From Corynebacterium sp. (GTDB lineage Bacteria; Actinomycetota; Actinomycetes; Mycobacteriales; Mycobacteriaceae), in NCBI RefSeq assembly GCF_030530965.1, contig NZ_JAUMTY010000023.1:12500-35922 (forward strand): a DNA stretch of 23,423 bases. The letters are read 5' to 3'. Of this stretch, positions 21,346 to 23,423 are shown piece by piece (positions within the stretch are counted from its first letter, which is position 1; each line of letters starts with the position of its first letter). Below the pieces are notes generated by a model. The model was not told the origin of the DNA. It saw only the letters and a list, made by a program, of their open reading frames with translations, and searched no databases. A program made the translations under genes and the position numbers.

Positions 21346-22149
21346 GTGCAGGTCCTTGTTGCCAGTCGGAATGCCAAAAAACTGAGGGAGCTCCAAAGGG
21401 TCCTGGATACGCGGCATGTTGCCGGGATTGAATTGCTCAGCTTGAAAGATGTCGTCGAGTATCCCGAGGCCCCAGAGACCGGCCGGACGTTCGGTGATAA
21501 TGCTCTGTTGAAGGCTAGGGAAGCTGCCAAGCACACTAATTTGGTGTCGATTGCCGACGATTCCGGCTTGAGTATCGACGAGCTCAATGGCATGCCCGGG
21601 GTGCTCTCAGCTCGGTGGTCAGGTAAGCATGGCGATGATGACGCCAATACGAACCTGGTTTTGGGACAGATGAATGATGTCCCCGATGAACGACGTGGGG
21701 CTGCGTTCGTTTCGGTATGCGCCCTAGTTATCCCGAAGAGCCTGATGCCTCGGGCGAAAGCGGCAGGCCTCACTGTTCCTTCGCTACAAAAGTTCAGTGA
21801 GGGCGTTTCTCTTTCGGCTCCTGCTGAGCCTGGCGAATTTGTGGTTCGTGGCCAGTGGCGGGGACGTATTATTCGCGAGCCTCGGGGCACTAATGGCTTC
21901 GGTTATGACCCGATTTTTGTTCCCGAGGAGGAAGACACCCGCGCCCAGATTCAGCACTCTCCTCGGGATGCGGGAAATGAGGATGCCGATGCTGTAGATC
22001 AGTCGGATCACTCGGGGAAGAGCCGACGCCCCCGCGTTGCGCCGCGAACCTCTGCCGAGCTATCCGCTGAAGAGAAGGATGCTCAATCGCACCGAGGTCG
22101 CGCTTTGGCTCAGTTGGTGCCGATTTTGCGATCGATAGGGGATATGTAG
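21346..22149 (+). CDS. rdgB: RdgB/HAM1-family XTP/dITP pyrophosphatase with insertions
   Basis: Hydrolyses non-canonical purine triphosphates (XTP, dITP, ITP) to keep them out of nucleic acids. Core motifs: ASRNAKKLREL (substrate-binding Asn/Lys) at 6-16, FGDNALLKAREAA, ADDSGLSIDELNGMPGVLSARW with catalytic Asp71-Asp72, GTNGFGYDPIFVP and the C-terminal SHRGRALAQL. At 267 residues it is some 65 longer than the usual 200: extra segments lie at about 132-165 (before FVVRGQWRG) and 195-238 (Asp/Arg/Ser-rich, low complexity, after FVPEEE). The GTG at 21346 has GAGGAGG four bases upstream. It is convergent with the DUF3817 gene after 11 nt. Confidence 0.93.
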   Translation: MQVLVASRNAKKLRELQRVLDTRHVAGIELLSLKDVVEYPEAPETGRTFGDNALLKAREAAKHTNLVSIADDSGLSIDELNGMPGVLSARWSGKHGDDDANTNLVLGQMNDVPDERRGAAFVSVCALVIPKSLMPRAKAAGLTVPSLQKFSEGVSLSAPAEPGEFVVRGQWRGRIIREPRGTNGFGYDPIFVPEEEDTRAQIQHSPRDAGNEDADAVDQSDHSGKSRRPRVAPRTSAELSAEEKDAQSHRGRALAQLVPILRSIGDM

Positions 22150-22160
22150 TCTTCGTGGTG

Positions 22161-22625
22161 TTACGAGAGGTTGAACGTCTTCTGGACTTCGTGCCGGCGA
22201 CGTGCCTCCACCACGAAGGAGAGGAACGGGATCGTTCCCGCTAGGCATGTGGTGAGCCATTTGATTGGCTTCCACCGCGCTTTGGTTCCGAGGTCTAGCG
22301 TCATGATGAGGTAGACCATGAAGAAGAAGCCGTGGGCCATGCCGATATACATGAACCAGTCGGGGGGATTATCAAGAATCAGGTGGTCGAAGACCATTTC
22401 CACGCAGAGGAGGAGCAGCCACACGCCTGTGACATAGGCGGCCACCGAGTAGCGTTTTAGTGCGGAAGCGACCCGCGCTTGCCGAGCGGGATTGATCCGC
22501 GGCGTGTCGCGTCGTCGCTGATTGGTTGCGCGATTCGCGTCGGATGATTGTGCATCGGCTTGGCGTGCGTCGTTATTGGACGCTTCAGTCGACTGTGCGT
22601 CATTCACAGGGGTGTTGTTAGTCAT
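22161..22625 (-). CDS. DUF3817 family membrane protein
   Basis: A 154-residue protein with a hydrophilic, Asn/Asp/Ala-rich N-terminal tail of about 50 residues, then three membrane segments (AAYVTGVWLLLLCVEMV, YIGMAHGFFFMVYLIMTLDL, TTCLAGTIPFLSFVV) and a charged end. ALKRYSVAAYVTGVWLL and the HGFFFMVY segment are typical of DUF3817; M. tuberculosis Rv1342c occupies the same place after rdgB. AGGAA lies seven bases before the ATG. The stretch after TTCLAG, PFLSFVVEARRR, is conserved in the family. Function is unknown. It lies 24 nt downstream of the LprD-like gene and is probably co-transcribed with it. Confidence 0.85.
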   Translation of the reverse strand: MTNNTPVNDAQSTEASNNDARQADAQSSDANRATNQRRRDTPRINPARQARVASALKRYSVAAYVTGVWLLLLCVEMVFDHLILDNPPDWFMYIGMAHGFFFMVYLIMTLDLGTKARWKPIKWLTTCLAGTIPFLSFVVEARRRHEVQKTFNLS

Positions 22626-22649
22626 AGTGGAATTCCTGCGTGCTTACGT

Positions 22650-23147
22650 TTAATGAGTTTTTCTGGGATTCTCCGGGGTTTGCTCAGGCTGGGGGCGAGA
22701 CCGCTGAGGTAAGAAATCCTCAGGTATCTCCCGCATAGGAGCATCGTTCTTGCGGGAGGCTGTGTCCGTCGCTCCTTTTCGCGATGACCCCTTACGGCGA
22801 GAACGCGACGTTTCCCGCCTCGCGCCGGGCTCGGCATTACCTTCCGCGAGCTCACGTTCGTACTGAAGATATTTACGATACGCGATAATGAAAAAGGCCC
22901 CAATTGCCGGCCATTGCAAAACATAGCCAAGATTTTGAGCGTTACCGGAGTCCGACGTGTACCGGTCCCATTGCCAGTGGGCCAGGAATAAGGTTGCGGC
23001 CACTGCTGCGATGAGAAAAATGATTTGAACAATGCGAACCCGAATGGACGGCATCGTGTGCTGGGGCGGCACCTCTTGCTGTCCTCCGTCGGCGCTGGTC
23101 AGGGTGTCGTCCCCGTGCACGCGGTCGGCTTTGTCCTCTGTACTCAC
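22650..23147 (-). CDS. LprD-like actinobacterial membrane protein
   Basis: A 165-residue protein with a polar N-terminus, two membrane segments (IVQIIFLIAAVAATLFLAHW and YVLQWPAIGAFFIIAYRKYL) separated by the conserved-looking HWQWDRYTSDSGNAQNLGY, and a basic Arg/Ser/Lys-rich then Pro-rich cytoplasmic tail. The pair with the DUF3817 gene matches Rv1343c (lprD)-Rv1342c. No lipobox cysteine is present, so it is not a lipoprotein here. The start is GTG at 23147; TAGACT ends seven bases before it and no Shine-Dalgarno is seen. Function unknown. Confidence 0.75.
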   Translation of the reverse strand: MSTEDKADRVHGDDTLTSADGGQQEVPPQHTMPSIRVRIVQIIFLIAAVAATLFLAHWQWDRYTSDSGNAQNLGYVLQWPAIGAFFIIAYRKYLQYERELAEGNAEPGARRETSRSRRKGSSRKGATDTASRKNDAPMREIPEDFLPQRSRPQPEQTPENPRKTH

Positions 23148-23154
23148 GTGGCAC

Positions 23155-23160
23155 AGTCTA
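23155..23160 (-). promoter_or_regulatory. Putative -10 of a leaderless promoter for the LprD-like gene
   Basis: On the minus strand TAGACT is followed by seven bases (GTGCCAC) and the GTG start codon. The spacing equals that found at pncB and clpS. Confidence 0.4.
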
Positions 23161-23340
23161 CCCGTTGCTGTGCTATGGTGTGAGTGGCTTGTGCGCTGGA
23201 GGTTTCCATTGGCTGGTGCTGTCAGCTAGTATTACGTCGCGCATGTTCGGGTCGTGCAGTCGGCTCGTATCTCCGAATTCTCAAACAGCTGGTGCGCCGT
23301 GTGGTGCTGTGGTTGATTGGTTCGGATGTTCATGTGTTTT

Positions 23341-23422
<82 letters not shown>

Positions 23423-23423
23423 C

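Overview
The window looks like chromosomal core DNA from an actinobacterium of the Mycobacteriales, most likely Corynebacterium. The evidence is moderately GC-rich coding sequence, a class Ib ribonucleotide reductase split as nrdHIE ... nrdF around a ferritin gene with ctaD next to nrdF, and the order dinG-pncB / clpS-DUF2017-murI-CpdA-like MBL-rph-rdgB / DUF3817-LprD-like, which mirrors the M. tuberculosis Rv1329c-Rv1343c neighbourhood with some genes missing. Species cannot be fixed from this window. I see no insertion sequence, prophage, CRISPR array or integration site.

Layout. (1) 1-2509: the end of an exported-type protein with a Ser/Asp-rich linker and an Mtb12-like C-terminal domain, then an ABC ATPase and its six-helix permease. 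(2) 2581-4415: a PPOX-fold flavin-binding protein convergent with ammonia-dependent NAD synthetase nadE, then a divergent solitary rpmJ encoding the cysteine-free bL36 form, with a strong terminator. (3) 4416-10000: the dNTP block: a long regulatory region with two NrdR-like boxes and phased GTTCAYGG repeats, nrdH, nrdI, nrdE, a convergent ferritin gene, and nrdF. (4) 10000-12160: ctaD (cytochrome oxidase subunit I) with a long structured leader and a strong terminator. (5) 12258-17683: serB and an overlapping PTH2-domain gene, convergent with the pncB-dinG operon. (6) 17819-22149: clpS, DUF2017, murI, an MBL-fold phosphodiesterase-like gene, rph and rdgB, all rightward. (7) 22161-23147: two leftward small membrane-protein genes; a tRNA-Leu(UAG) gene runs into the right edge.

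How the genes work together. NrdH reduces the class Ib reductase NrdE, NrdI supplies oxidant for assembling the NrdF dimanganese-tyrosyl cofactor, and the ferritin between them handles iron. nadE and pncB are both NAD-supply genes (final amidation and nicotinate salvage). rph/rdgB and the PTH2 gene act in RNA and nucleotide quality control, and clpS in N-degron proteolysis.

No clearly new system was found. The most interesting signals are regulatory: twin identical palindromes upstream of nadE, helically phased GTTCAYGG repeats plus NrdR-like boxes upstream of nrdHIE, a recurring apparent leaderless architecture (TANNNT placed 6-7 nt before the start codon, no Shine-Dalgarno) for nadE, ftn, pncB, clpS and the LprD-like gene, and a two-tier hairpin in the ctaD leader. 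Function calls rest on recognised motifs and gene order; no database search was run.
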